From Symbiodinium natans (taxonomy: Eukaryota; Sar; Dinophyceae; Suessiales; Symbiodiniaceae), in NCBI GenBank assembly GCA_905221605.1, contig CAJNDS010002563.1, forward strand, positions 104,501 to 168,500: a DNA stretch of 64,000 bases. The letters run 5' to 3'. Positions within the stretch are counted from its first letter, which is position 1, and every line of letters starts with the position of its first letter. A program made the position numbers and the translations under genes. This document shows, one piece after another, positions 9,414 to 16,902 of the stretch. The notes below the pieces were generated by a model. It worked only from the letters and a program-made list of their open reading frames with translations, searched no databases and was not told where the DNA came from.

Positions 9414-10225
9414 CTAATGATAACACGGCGAAAGGGCTCATTGTCCAAACCGCAAGCCCGAAACTACCCCAAACCCTAAACCGCAAAGCCTAAACCCCTA
9501 AACCCCTTGTTAGTTCTAACAGTTCTCAGGGCATGTTGGCTGCACCTAAACCCGAAACCCTAAACCCTAAACCCTAAACCCTAAACCCCAAACCCTAAAC
9601 CCTAAACACCCTACGCCCTAAACCCTAAACCCTACACCCCAAACCCTAGACCCTAAACCCTACTGAGGCTGGGCACCGTGGGGAAGTGGGTGCGGATTTT
9701 AGGGTTCGAGCTGACGGAGAAGGACAACTCGAGGGAGTTGGCGATGAACAAGGCCCAGTCGGGGACCTGTATAAATATAGAAAAAATGAATATGAAGATG
9801 TATGCATATGTATATATATATATATGTGTCTAGACATATATAGATTTAGGGTTTAGGGTTTAGGGTTCACGGTTTAGGGTTTAGGGTTTCGGGTTTAGGG
9901 GGTCATATTCCCAAGACTTCTTATCGGGGTTTCCCGGAATTGGGGTCAACGTTCTGGGGGTTCCCATAATAAGGATGACTGTTTGATTGTTTTTTTTTTT
10001 GGGTTTAGGGTTTAGGGTTTAGGGTTTAGGGTTTAGGGTTTAGGGTTTAGGGTTTAGGGTTTAGGGGGGGGAGGGGGGGGGGGGGAGGGGGGGGGGGTGG
10101 AGGGGGGGGGTGTCTTGGGGGGGGGGGTGAATTCCATAGGATATAGGGGTGCCCCTATTTGGGCAATGTCCTCTTTTATTGGTCCACATGCACCACAGAT
10201 ATTCCTATATAGGAAGCCCCTAAAG
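9414..10225. other. Arrays, poly-G tract and one exon-like island
   Basis: CCCTAAA arrays near 9470-9500 and 9545-9663, TTTAGGG arrays at 9843-9900 and 9999-10064, a G-rich run 10063-10128 and a TA microsatellite near 9810-9840. Between arrays, 9664-9770 is an island open in the frame K-W-V-R-I-L-G-F-E-L-T-E and followed by GTATAAAT, a possible donor. It may be an exon of gene C or of another gene. Confidence 0.6.
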
Positions 10226-10335
10226 GCCGGGGTCACCATTGAGTACATCGGCAAGAGCTCGCACTCGCTGGTTTGCGGGAAGACCTTCTCCAACGTCGAT
10301 TGCGCCCCTTACCAGCCCTTGGCGGTTGACAGGGA
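10226..10335 (+). CDS. Gene C upstream exon, module start
   Basis: After TAAAG the frame gives V-T-I-E-Y-I-G-K-S-S-H-S-L-V-C-G-K and N-V-D-C-A-P. This matches the start of the repeated module in the large downstream exon (V-x-I-G-x-S-x-x-N-E-K-C, then C eight residues later). The 3' boundary near GTTGACAGG is not resolved. Confidence 0.5.
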
Positions 10336-10522
10336 ATTGAGGATTAGGGTTGCCCTTTTGGCAGGTTCCCCGAATTAGGATTAGAGGAAGTTTGGGGGGT
10401 ATTCTGGCAAGTCCCCTAAGTCTCCCTAAACCCTAAACCCTAAACCCTAAACCCTAAACCCTAAACCCTAAACCCTAAGCCCTAAACCCTAAACCCTAAA
10501 CCCTAAGTGCTCTACTTCTAAG

Positions 10523-10635
10523 GTCCAACATGCGGGCGACCCGGGCTTCCGCGCGAACACTCAAGACAACCACAAAGGAGACCGGTTCCACGTCTACCGC
10601 AACCCTCAGGACCTCCCCACCCACCTGATCGGGTT
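10523..10635 (+). CDS. Gene C upstream exon, module middle
   Basis: Begins after TTCTAAG. The frame gives H-A-G-D-P-G-F-R-A-N and H-K-G-D-R-F-H-V-Y-R, corresponding to the D-A-G-D-V...N-P-D-P-H...F-x-I-W part of the module. It runs into TTTAGGG heptamers after CTGATCGG, probably the donor. Confidence 0.5.
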
Positions 10636-10747
10636 TAGGGTTTAGGGTTCGGCTGGGTTGTGCTTTGGGATCATTTCTAATTTCCCTTCTTTCCCTATAA
10701 GGGAACCTGTTCATAGATAATTTGCAAAGGGTTTACCGCACAACTCA

Positions 10748-10928
10748 GTAAGGACCAAATGAGCCCTGAAATTGGGATCATTAGACCCGAATCCTACTGT
10801 AAACCTTATTCGGGCACATGGACCATCAGCCTTTAATTAGGGCCCTTCATATACCCTAACTCTGCAATCCTGATTAGGGTTGAATATGAACCAGAAGCCT
10901 TTTTAGGGTTCCTTTGGTCCTGAAGGCA
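10748..10928 (+). repeat. Terminal-inverted-repeat intron, copy 3
   Basis: Starts GTAAGGACCAAATGAG at 10748 and ends TTTGGTCCTGAAGG at 10926, flanked by CA (10746-10747, 10927-10928). The arms pair over about 20 bp with few mismatches. The upstream edge is a good GTAAGG donor and GAAG sits at the 3' edge, so this copy could splice conventionally. The joined frame R-T-T-Q-A-D-P-C is open, but its place in gene C is uncertain. Confidence 0.6.
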
Positions 10929-11059
10929 AGCAGATCCATGTATCGTCACCGGCCCTCTTGTCACTTCGACCCTAAAGGAAGACATGGTAGTTCAACCCCT
11001 AAAACCCTAAACCCTAAACCCTAAACCTTAAACCCAATCTCCGAAATCCTAACTTGAAG

Positions 11060-11151
11060 TGCTTGAGGACCCGAACGACCCTCGGGCCGTGTGCGTGAAG
11101 CGCGTGGACAAGAACTCGGGGTGGGGCATGGAGCTTGAGTTGGCGTGCAAG
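11060..11151 (+). CDS. Gene C exon with V-C-V-K-R-V-D and G-W-G-M motif
   Basis: The frame reads L-E-D-P-N-D-P-R-A-V-C-V-K-R-V-D, then S-G-W-G-M-E-L-E-L-A-C-K. It is clearly homologous to the module end in the large exon (C-A-R-R-T-D then G-W-G-M-D-L and a Cys). It ends TGCAAG before GTGCC, a canonical donor, and joins in phase to the 11450 exon. Confidence 0.65.
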
Positions 11152-11449
11152 GTGCCTTTATCTGTGTTTTTGGAAGGGTTTAGGGTTTAGGGTTTGGGGT
11201 TTGGGGTTTGGGGTTTGGGGTTTGGGGTTTGGGGTTTAGGGTTTAGTGTTTGGGGTTGGTAAGGCTGAGTAAACTTAGCGAATCTCTGAGGGGCAGGAGA
11301 AAAGCTCAAACAAAGCCTTTGTTCCCTACTTGCACTGTCATACTGAACTCTGTGGCGGCATCCCGCCACTGTTATAAGGTGGACAACCTTTGTTTCCTAC
11401 TTGTACTGTCATCATGAAATTCTGCGCGATATTCCGCCACTGTTATAAG
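11152..11449 (+). repeat. Gene C intron with TTTGGGG/TTTAGGG array and a 71-bp tandem duplication
   Basis: GT at 11152 and AG at 11448-11449. It contains an array of TTTAGGG and TTTGGGG (11172-11250) and two diverged copies of a unit of about 71 bp; both copies carry CCGCCACTGTTATAAGG, with the shared 25 bp at 11363-11387 and 11434-11458. The AAGGTG at both intron edges may be a short target duplication. Confidence 0.6.
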
Positions 11450-11539
11450 GTGGACAACAACCAGGGTGGCGGGGGTGGCATCCTCATCCCTTTGGGCAAG
11501 ACCGTTCACAACAAGAAGTGCGTGATGCCTTCGGAGCCG
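11450..11539 (+). CDS. Gene C exon
   Basis: Begins GTGGACAAC after TATAAG. The frame reads V-D-N-N-Q-G-G-G-G-G, then K-T-V-H-N-K-K-C-V-M-P-S-E-P, the N-K-K-C-V equivalent of the N-E-K-C-V module start. It ends at GAGCCG, where the 14-bp duplicate begins. Confidence 0.65.
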
Positions 11540-11652
11540 GTGTTTTGCCACGAAACCCTAAACCCTAAACCCTAAACCCTAAACCCTAAACCCTAAACCC
11601 TAAACCCTAAACCCTAAACCCTAAGCCCTAAACCCTAAACCCTAAACCCTAG
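11540..11652 (+). repeat. Telomere-array intron with a 14-bp target duplication (gene C)
   Basis: 113 bp starting GT and ending AG. GGTGTTTTGCCACG occurs at 11539-11552 and again at 11652-11665; between them lie about 13 CCCTAAA units ending CCCTAG. Removing 11540-11652 gives GAG-CCG-GTG-TTT-TGC-CAC-GGC, which keeps the module frame (E-P-V-F-C-H-G-D). This is the same design as the gene A array intron. Confidence 0.85.
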
Positions 11653-11736
11653 GTGTTTTGCCACGGCGACTCGGGAAACCGGGGACATCGCTTGGGCTTC
11701 GACAGCCGGGATGACGACTTCCAGATTACCCAGGAG
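11653..11736 (+). CDS. Gene C exon
   Basis: The frame reads F-C-H-G-D-S-G-N-R-G-H-R-L-G-F, then D-D-D-F-Q-I-T-Q-E. It corresponds to the C-D-x-L-A-A-N...D-S-F-Y-I-S-Q part of the module, so the split module is rebuilt only when the array intron is removed. It ends CAGGAG at the next insert. Confidence 0.65.
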
Positions 11737-11861
11737 CCTATTGGGGTCTAAACGAAGCCTAAAAGGGGTTTAGGGTCCCATATGCCCCTGGCAGGGATTG
11801 TAGTAGTACTTGTATTAGGCTCTAGACCCCAATTTTTAAAGTTCATTTGGTCCCCAAGGAG
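11737..11861 (+). repeat. Terminal-inverted-repeat intron, copy 4 (gene C)
   Basis: CCTATTGGGGTCTAAACG at 11737 to GTTCATTTGGTCCCCAAGG ending 11859, flanked by AG (11735-11736, 11860-11861). The left arm is more diverged than in copies 1-3. It contains GGGATTGTAGTAGTACT, the interior unit seen in copy 2. Excision plus one AG gives ACC-CAG-GAG-GGT and continues into the large exon frame. Confidence 0.7.
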
Positions 11862-13451
11862 GGTGGCCGCGTGTGCGGGCATCTTGTGCATCGTCGGCGG
11901 AGGCGCCGGCGCCACCGGCGGCGCCGCCACAACCCTAATGGCTGGGACTTGAACTTGGTGCTCGAGTGCGACTCACAAGGCCATGAAATGGACTACGTGG
12001 TGCAGGATGTGAACTTCGGGAAAAGCCAGACCGACTACCGGTGTATCTTGCCCACACACCGCATGGAGTGCGACCACGATGCCGGCAATGCGGACAAGCG
12101 CGCCAACGACCACAAGAACGGTGACACCTTCGAAATCTGGAACTCGCACACGCAGCACCTCTGCGCAAGGCGGACCGACAAGCACTCGGGGTGGGGCATG
12201 GACTTGAAGGTTCAGTGCAAGCAGTACGAGAAGCTTTGGGACAGGGTGAAGGTGACGATCGGCGGCAGCCAGCACAACGAAAAGTGCGTCCCAGAGCCCC
12301 GAAAGCACATCCGCTGTGATGATTTGGCCGCCAACCCGCAGTATCGCTTCACTCGGACGGAAAAGGGGGACAGCTTCTACATTTCTCAGAGGGATGGGCA
12401 TGTTTGTGCCCGCCGCACAGATTCGCATGGCGGCTGGGGCATGCACCTGGAGATCGAGTGCAAGGGGCTGCTGGGACCCTTTATGGATGTCCACATCGGG
12501 CCAGGCTACACGCCAGCTGGCTACCGCTGTGTGTTGCCGACCCACCAGCTGGAGTGTGACGCTGACGCGGGCGACGTGCACAAAAGGCTGAATCCCGATC
12601 CACACCACAACACTTTTGCCATCTGGACATCTCACACCAGACACATCTGTGCCAGACGGACCGATGCGCCAGGAGGTTGGGGCATGGATCTCAAGATTCA
12701 GTGCCAACCTGGCAGAAAGCTCTGGGACACGATCGTGGTGGACATCGGGGCCAGCCACAGCAACGAGAAGTGCGTGGCGGCACCAAACGACCGGGTCAAA
12801 TGCGACTACTTGGCCGCGAACGCGGAGTACCGCAAGACGGCGACGCACTATACCGACTCTTACAACGTCGAGCACAAGGGCAGCCAAATCTGCGTGCGGC
12901 GGACCGATGACCCTACACTTGGCTGGGGGGCTCCCATCGTCATTGAGTGCAAGGAGACCCCGGAGGATCGGATGGTTGTCCACATTGGTCCGGGACAAAC
13001 GCCCTCCAACTATGTCTGCGTTTTGCCGACTCACAAGCTGGAGTGTGATGCCGATGCAGGTGACGTTCAAAAAAGGCTAAACCCTGATCCACATGGTGAC
13101 AAGTTTACCATTTGGACCTCGCACACAAATCACATTTGTGCGAGACGCGCAGATGGGGGCACACATTGGGGGATGGACCTGCAGATAGACTGCAAGAAAG
13201 GCAAGAAGCTCTGGGACAAGATCGAGGTGGACATCGGGGCCAGCCACAGCAACGAGAAGTGCGTGGCGGCACCAAACGACCGGGTCAAATGCGACTACTT
13301 GGCCGCGAATGCCGAGTACCGCAAGACAGCGAAGCAATTCACCGACTCTTACAACGTCGAGCACAGGGGCAGCCAAATCTGCGTGCGGCGGACCGATGAC
13401 CCTACACTTGGCTGGGCGGCTCACATCGTAATTGAGTGCAAGGAGCACTAG
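11862..13451 (+). CDS. Gene C terminal exon: tandem Cys-rich CARRTD/GWGM repeat protein
   Basis: An open frame to TAG at 13449-13451. It holds one partial and six full modules of about 80 residues in alternating A and B types. Type A has C-V-L-P-T-H-x-L-E-C-D-A-D-A-G-D, then I-W-T-S-H-T, C-A-R-R-T-D, G-W-G-M-D-L and a Cys. Type B has N-E-K-C-V-A-A-P-N-D-R-V, C-D-Y-L-A-A-N-A-E-Y-R, then C-V-R-R-T-D-D and G-W. Each has four Cys, suggesting two disulfides or a metal site. The last two A-B pairs repeat at a 480-bp period and are nearly identical near 12743 and 13223. In the partial first module the R-R-T-D site is replaced by a long Arg/His tract (about 11898-11930). No signal peptide is seen because the true N-terminus is not located. 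Family unrecognised; a secreted or surface binding protein is only a guess. Confidence 0.8.
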   Translation, partial: GGRVCGHLVHRRRRRRRHRRRRHNPNGWDLNLVLECDSQGHEMDYVVQDVNFGKSQTDYRCILPTHRMECDHDAGNADKRANDHKNGDTFEIWNSHTQHLCARRTDKHSGWGMDLKVQCKQYEKLWDRVKVTIGGSQHNEKCVPEPRKHIRCDDLAANPQYRFTRTEKGDSFYISQRDGHVCARRTDSHGGWGMHLEIECKGLLGPFMDVHIGPGYTPAGYRCVLPTHQLECDADAGDVHKRLNPDPHHNTFAIWTSHTRHICARRTDAPGGWGMDLKIQCQPGRKLWDTIVVDIGASHSNEKCVAAPNDRVKCDYLAANAEYRKTATHYTDSYNVEHKGSQICVRRTDDPTLGWGAPIVIECKETPEDRMVVHIGPGQTPSNYVCVLPTHKLECDADAGDVQKRLNPDPHGDKFTIWTSHTNHICARRADGGTHWGMDLQIDCKKGKKLWDKIEVDIGASHSNEKCVAAPNDRVKCDYLAANAEYRKTAKQFTDSYNVEHRGSQICVRRTDDPTLGWAAHIVIECKEH

Positions 13452-14153
13452 TTGCTCTCGGCTTAGGGTGTCTTCACCAGCAAGCTGGAAATACAATTTT
13501 TGGGGTCACACAATATTCTCGCAGCAGCCTTCGTAGGCTGAAAATGAAGACGTTCAGTGCTGGACTGGCTGGCTCAAAATTTGCTGACTCTCGGGACAGG
13601 GACAGACTTCCGTCTTGAACGAGGGACAGGGTTACTGTAGGGTTTGAGGCCCGGGTGAAGCAAGGGCTTTCAGAGTTTCCGGCAGGTCAGGAAGAGCGAG
13701 ACCCCCTCCGCCTTCACAGCCAAAATCTTCACTTCACAAGCCCTAAGCCTTAAGCCCGAAGCCCCAAACCCCAAACCCTAAACCCCAAACCCCTAAACCC
13801 TAAAACGTTAGTAGGGTGCCTTGCGTCCCAGGACAGGTAAACGTCGGCCGGGAGTTCTTTTCTGGGGTGCCGCTCCTGGAGTTGCTCCCTGGCGCGGGGG
13901 TTTTGGGGTTTAGGGTTTAGGGTTTGGGGTTTAGGGTTTGGGGTTTGGGGTTTAGGGTTTGAGGTTTGGGGTTTGGGGTTTGGGGTGTAGGGTTTGGGGT
14001 TTAGGGTTTAGGGTTTGGGGTTTAGGGTTTGGGGTTTAGGGTTTGGGGTTTGGGGTGTAGGGTTTGGGGTTTAGGGTTTGGGGTTTAGGGTTTGGGGTTT
14101 AGGGTTTGGGGTTCGGGGTGTAGGGTTTGGGGTTTGGGGTGTAGGGTTTGGGG
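13452..14153. other. Gene C 3' flank and mixed TTTGGGG/TTTAGGG array
   Basis: After the gene C stop there are about 290 bp of unique sequence, then CCCTAAA/CCCCAAA units (13740-13803) and a long mixed TTTGGGG/TTTAGGG/TGTAGGG array (13903-14153), interrupted by the exon-like island at 13832-13899. Element 3 is inserted at the end of this array. Confidence 0.85.
13832..13899 (+). CDS. Exon-like island
   Basis: Preceded by GCGTCCCAG (acceptor-like) and followed by GTTTTGGGG (donor-like). The frame reads Q-V-N-V-G-R-E-F-F-S-G-V-P-L-L-E-L-L-P-G-A-G, which would suit a leucine-rich repeat. The parent gene is unknown. Confidence 0.35.
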
Positions 14154-14377
14154 TGCGGAGCTGCAATTTGTATTAAAGGAAAGAGTTGGGTAGAAGGATT
14201 GAGGGTCAATGTACCCGGTATAATTTATGGCTCAAGAAACTTGGGCAATGCGCCCTGAGGAAAAGAGTTTCTCTTGGTTTTGGGTTGGTTCGTCTCTCTG
14301 GTTGGTTCTGGGGAATTCATTCAGGCAGCTGTTGAGGGTTGACATCCTGGTTGGCCCCCCTTTCGGTTGCCCCCGTA
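14154..14377 (+). repeat. Element 3 5' LTR
   Basis: TGCGGAG...CCCCGTA, 224 bp, with no difference from the 3' LTR seen by eye, implying a recent insertion. It ends TA rather than CA. It contains ATTTATGGCTCAAG at 14223-14236, close to the 3' part of the dinoflagellate spliced leader. Confidence 0.9.
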
Positions 14378-14390
14378 GGTTATGAGCCCA
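14378..14390 (+). other. Element 3 primer-binding site (initiator tRNA-Met anticodon-arm type)
   Basis: GGTTATGAGCCCA immediately after the LTR. Its complement TGGGCTCATAACC is the anticodon stem-loop of eukaryotic initiator tRNA-Met (CAT anticodon flanked by GGG and CC). Drosophila copia primes from a half-tRNA of this kind. The same 13-mer adjoins the element 2 LTR. Confidence 0.8.
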
Positions 14391-14442
14391 AATTAGGTTC
14401 CCTGCGGTTTGTGTTTCGGCTTTAGGGTGGTAGTTTGAAGCA

Positions 14443-16902
14443 ATGGCTTCTGGCTGGTTACAGACTGGTTCGGCGTCGTCGAGCTCCAATGTGAGCGATC
14501 AAGGTGAAGGTGGTGCCAAAAGGTCTGCAACGGGTCAAAAAGTGGTTCCCAATGTGGAAGCTCTAGTTGATGTTGGTGGTATGCGCGGTGAAGAGAAGCC
14601 GGTGGTGGGAGGACTGGAAGACCAGATGGAAGTGGTTTTGTTACGCCTTCTGAGCAAACATGGGCTTGATCTTCGAGCTGCGGAACCTACCGAGTCAACG
14701 GGAGTGCCAAAGGTAAGCTCCTCTACGACAAAGATGGTGGAGCAAGAGTGCCAGACAGAGCTGGTTGGGGATGTTATCCCTGTTTCCAAGCGAGCTCGCA
14801 ACAAAGTGAGCTTCGCGACTGAAAGTGGCGATCTGTTGACAGGTGAAGCGGAAGAAACTGCGCCTGTTGCTGCAACAAAAGGCAGTATCCTCTTTGCTGG
14901 GGACGCAGGAGAAGACGTTCCTGTGGTTACGGTGATGAGTGAGGGAGAAATCCTGGAGTTGGAAGCGGCAAGGATACGGCAGGAGTCAGAAGAGGACTTG
15001 TATGCTGCTGGTGGAGGCAAAGTGCCTCAAGCTGCTGAAATTCCAATCATCGACTGTGATGGGATGACGTGGGAGCGCCATTTTCATGATGATGGGAGAG
15101 AATATCTTTACTGTTTAGACACTGGAGAGACCCAATGGGTGGTGCCTAAGAAGACTGGAATGGCTGAAAACAGTGAGGTGTCAGGCGTTGGAGTGGGCAT
15201 TGTCCCTGTGGAAGATGAGCCAGCACTGGGTACTACCTCGTCTTCGTCGCCGACTGAGTCTTTTAGGGCACAACAGGGTAGCTTGGACAGTGTGAACAGT
15301 GGTGTAAATAGTGTAGGCGAAAAGGATTTTTCCTCTACTATCGGGGATAGCGGTCTTAGGGGTGGTACTGACGCTCAGACCTCGGGTTCTCCTGAAGAGG
15401 AAGGAATTTCTGGAAACCAAGCAGACATCGCTGGAGAACATCTGGATCGGGAAGAAATGGAAGTGCTTTCTGAGGGTGTAGCAGCGGTGGAATCGGTGGG
15501 TCCAGAAGATAAAGTGCCCAATGCGGAGGTTGGAGCTGTGTCGGCTGCAGAAGAGCGAGTGGTGGATGTGGTACCTGTCGTTCAGGGGAGTGGTCCTGGA
15601 GATTCGGATGACGAAGGGAAAAAGTTGTGCATTACGACTGAGGAGGTCTCTTCGTTTGGTGCCGGGAATTCTGCCATTCAAAGGGAAAATGAAGCTTCTG
15701 GAATAGCTGGAGACACGGTTGATCTGAAGGAGAAGGCCTGGAGCGCCAATGAAGCGCGGGTCAATGTGCCAGATAGTACCTGGAGTGCAAAGGGAGCACG
15801 GGTTGAGGCGCATATGGTGACACGTTCCGCGGATGACTGCAACAATGGGGCGCAGGTCTCCGTAGCAGCTGACGATGGAGGTTCACAGGTGGACGCACTG
15901 GTGCAGCCTGAAGTTGGCAGCGAGGAACAGAAAGATGAAGGCTACACCGGAGCCAATGTGGCAGCTGTGGCCAATGATGGTGATGATTCTCCTTTGGAAA
16001 CCATGGAGCCAAAGGAGCCTGCGGTGGAAGAAAATGTGCCTGCCGCAGATGACCAATCAAATGACCCTGCAGTGGAAGAAAATTTGCCTGCTGCAGAAGG
16101 TTTAACTAAGGACTCCAATGGTGGGTCCACTCCCAAGAAGGGGGGAGTATTGCCGTCTGGAAGCTTGCCGGAAGTCGACACCGAGCAAACTGTGACAGAT
16201 GAAGCGAAGCCATTGGCTGGAAAAGAGGATGGTCCTGAAATCCAGGAGCACAAGGTGGATGAGCTTGTGGGACTCGTGGAGCAGGACAAGCAGCTTGCCT
16301 CCAAGGTGGAAACAAGGGATGTTCCGGGAGCCGAAGAAACAATTCCGGTTTCTGAAGAACCAACGAAGAAACTGCCCAGAGCGGGAGCCTTGGATACACC
16401 TGGGGAGCATTGTTATCAAGAGGGAGATCAGATCATTGGTCTAGTGCGCTGCATCAATGGGTATGGAGCTTTTTTGGACCATGGCGATGTGAATGTATTG
16501 ATTCCTGAGGAAGGGAAGAATACACCTCTTTTCAAATATGGGGACACTGTCAATGGAACAGTGAAAAAAGTGGAAGATGATGGTACCGTGATCTTGGACA
16601 CCTGTCTGGTTTTGGAAGAGGACGAGGAGGACTCTTCTTCGACGCTGCGAAAATGGAAAGACAGCGGCTGGAGTACGTGGTGGACAGATTCATGGTATGC
16701 TGGTCAATGGTACCAAAGTTCCGACAGTCAATGGAACTGGAAGTCGGAAGAAGCGCAATCCAATGAGTGGTTTGCGGTTCAGGATCTCTCCTCAGAAGAA
16801 CAAGAGGAAAGACAACTCTATGGTGAAAAGCTCTATAGAGCTCTCTTGGAGGATGAAAAAGCTGATAAGGCTTATTTGGGAAAATTATTGGGATGTTGTT
16901 GA
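14443..16902 (+). CDS. Element 3 ORF1: WW and S1-like domain protein
   Basis: 819 residues from an ATG 53 bp after the primer site (context GAAGCAATGG). A basic patch K-R-A-R-N-K lies near residue 116. A WW domain spans about residues 207-233: W-E-R-H-F-H-D-D-G-R-E-Y-L-Y ending T-Q-W-V-V-P. A long acidic low-complexity region follows. An S1/cold-shock-like RNA-binding fold spans about residues 650-722: I-I-G-L-V-R-C-I-N-G-Y-G-A-F-L-D, then G-D-T-V-N-G-T-V. A Trp/Ser-rich tail ends the protein. It may take the place of Gag, binding RNA and proline-rich partners. It overlaps ORF2 by 10 nt (the TGA lies within the next ATG region), a spacing that would allow re-initiation. Domain calls are from motif spacing. 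Confidence 0.75.
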   Translation: MASGWLQTGSASSSSNVSDQGEGGAKRSATGQKVVPNVEALVDVGGMRGEEKPVVGGLEDQMEVVLLRLLSKHGLDLRAAEPTESTGVPKVSSSTTKMVEQECQTELVGDVIPVSKRARNKVSFATESGDLLTGEAEETAPVAATKGSILFAGDAGEDVPVVTVMSEGEILELEAARIRQESEEDLYAAGGGKVPQAAEIPIIDCDGMTWERHFHDDGREYLYCLDTGETQWVVPKKTGMAENSEVSGVGVGIVPVEDEPALGTTSSSSPTESFRAQQGSLDSVNSGVNSVGEKDFSSTIGDSGLRGGTDAQTSGSPEEEGISGNQADIAGEHLDREEMEVLSEGVAAVESVGPEDKVPNAEVGAVSAAEERVVDVVPVVQGSGPGDSDDEGKKLCITTEEVSSFGAGNSAIQRENEASGIAGDTVDLKEKAWSANEARVNVPDSTWSAKGARVEAHMVTRSADDCNNGAQVSVAADDGGSQVDALVQPEVGSEEQKDEGYTGANVAAVANDGDDSPLETMEPKEPAVEENVPAADDQSNDPAVEENLPAAEGLTKDSNGGSTPKKGGVLPSGSLPEVDTEQTVTDEAKPLAGKEDGPEIQEHKVDELVGLVEQDKQLASKVETRDVPGAEETIPVSEEPTKKLPRAGALDTPGEHCYQEGDQIIGLVRCINGYGAFLDHGDVNVLIPEEGKNTPLFKYGDTVNGTVKKVEDDGTVILDTCLVLEEDEEDSSSTLRKWKDSGWSTWWTDSWYAGQWYQSSDSQWNWKSEEAQSNEWFAVQDLSSEEQEERQLYGEKLYRALLEDEKADKAYLGKLLGCC

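Noticed and set aside
14216-14230. TATA box promoter in the element 3 LTR (GGTATAATTTATGG)
   Set aside because: Dinoflagellate promoters are not known to rely on a classical TATA box, and the motif overlaps the spliced-leader-like word, so no promoter call was made.
15181-15813. 210-codon minus-strand ORF inside element 3
   Set aside because: It lies wholly antisense to the acidic region of ORF1 and has no domain of its own.
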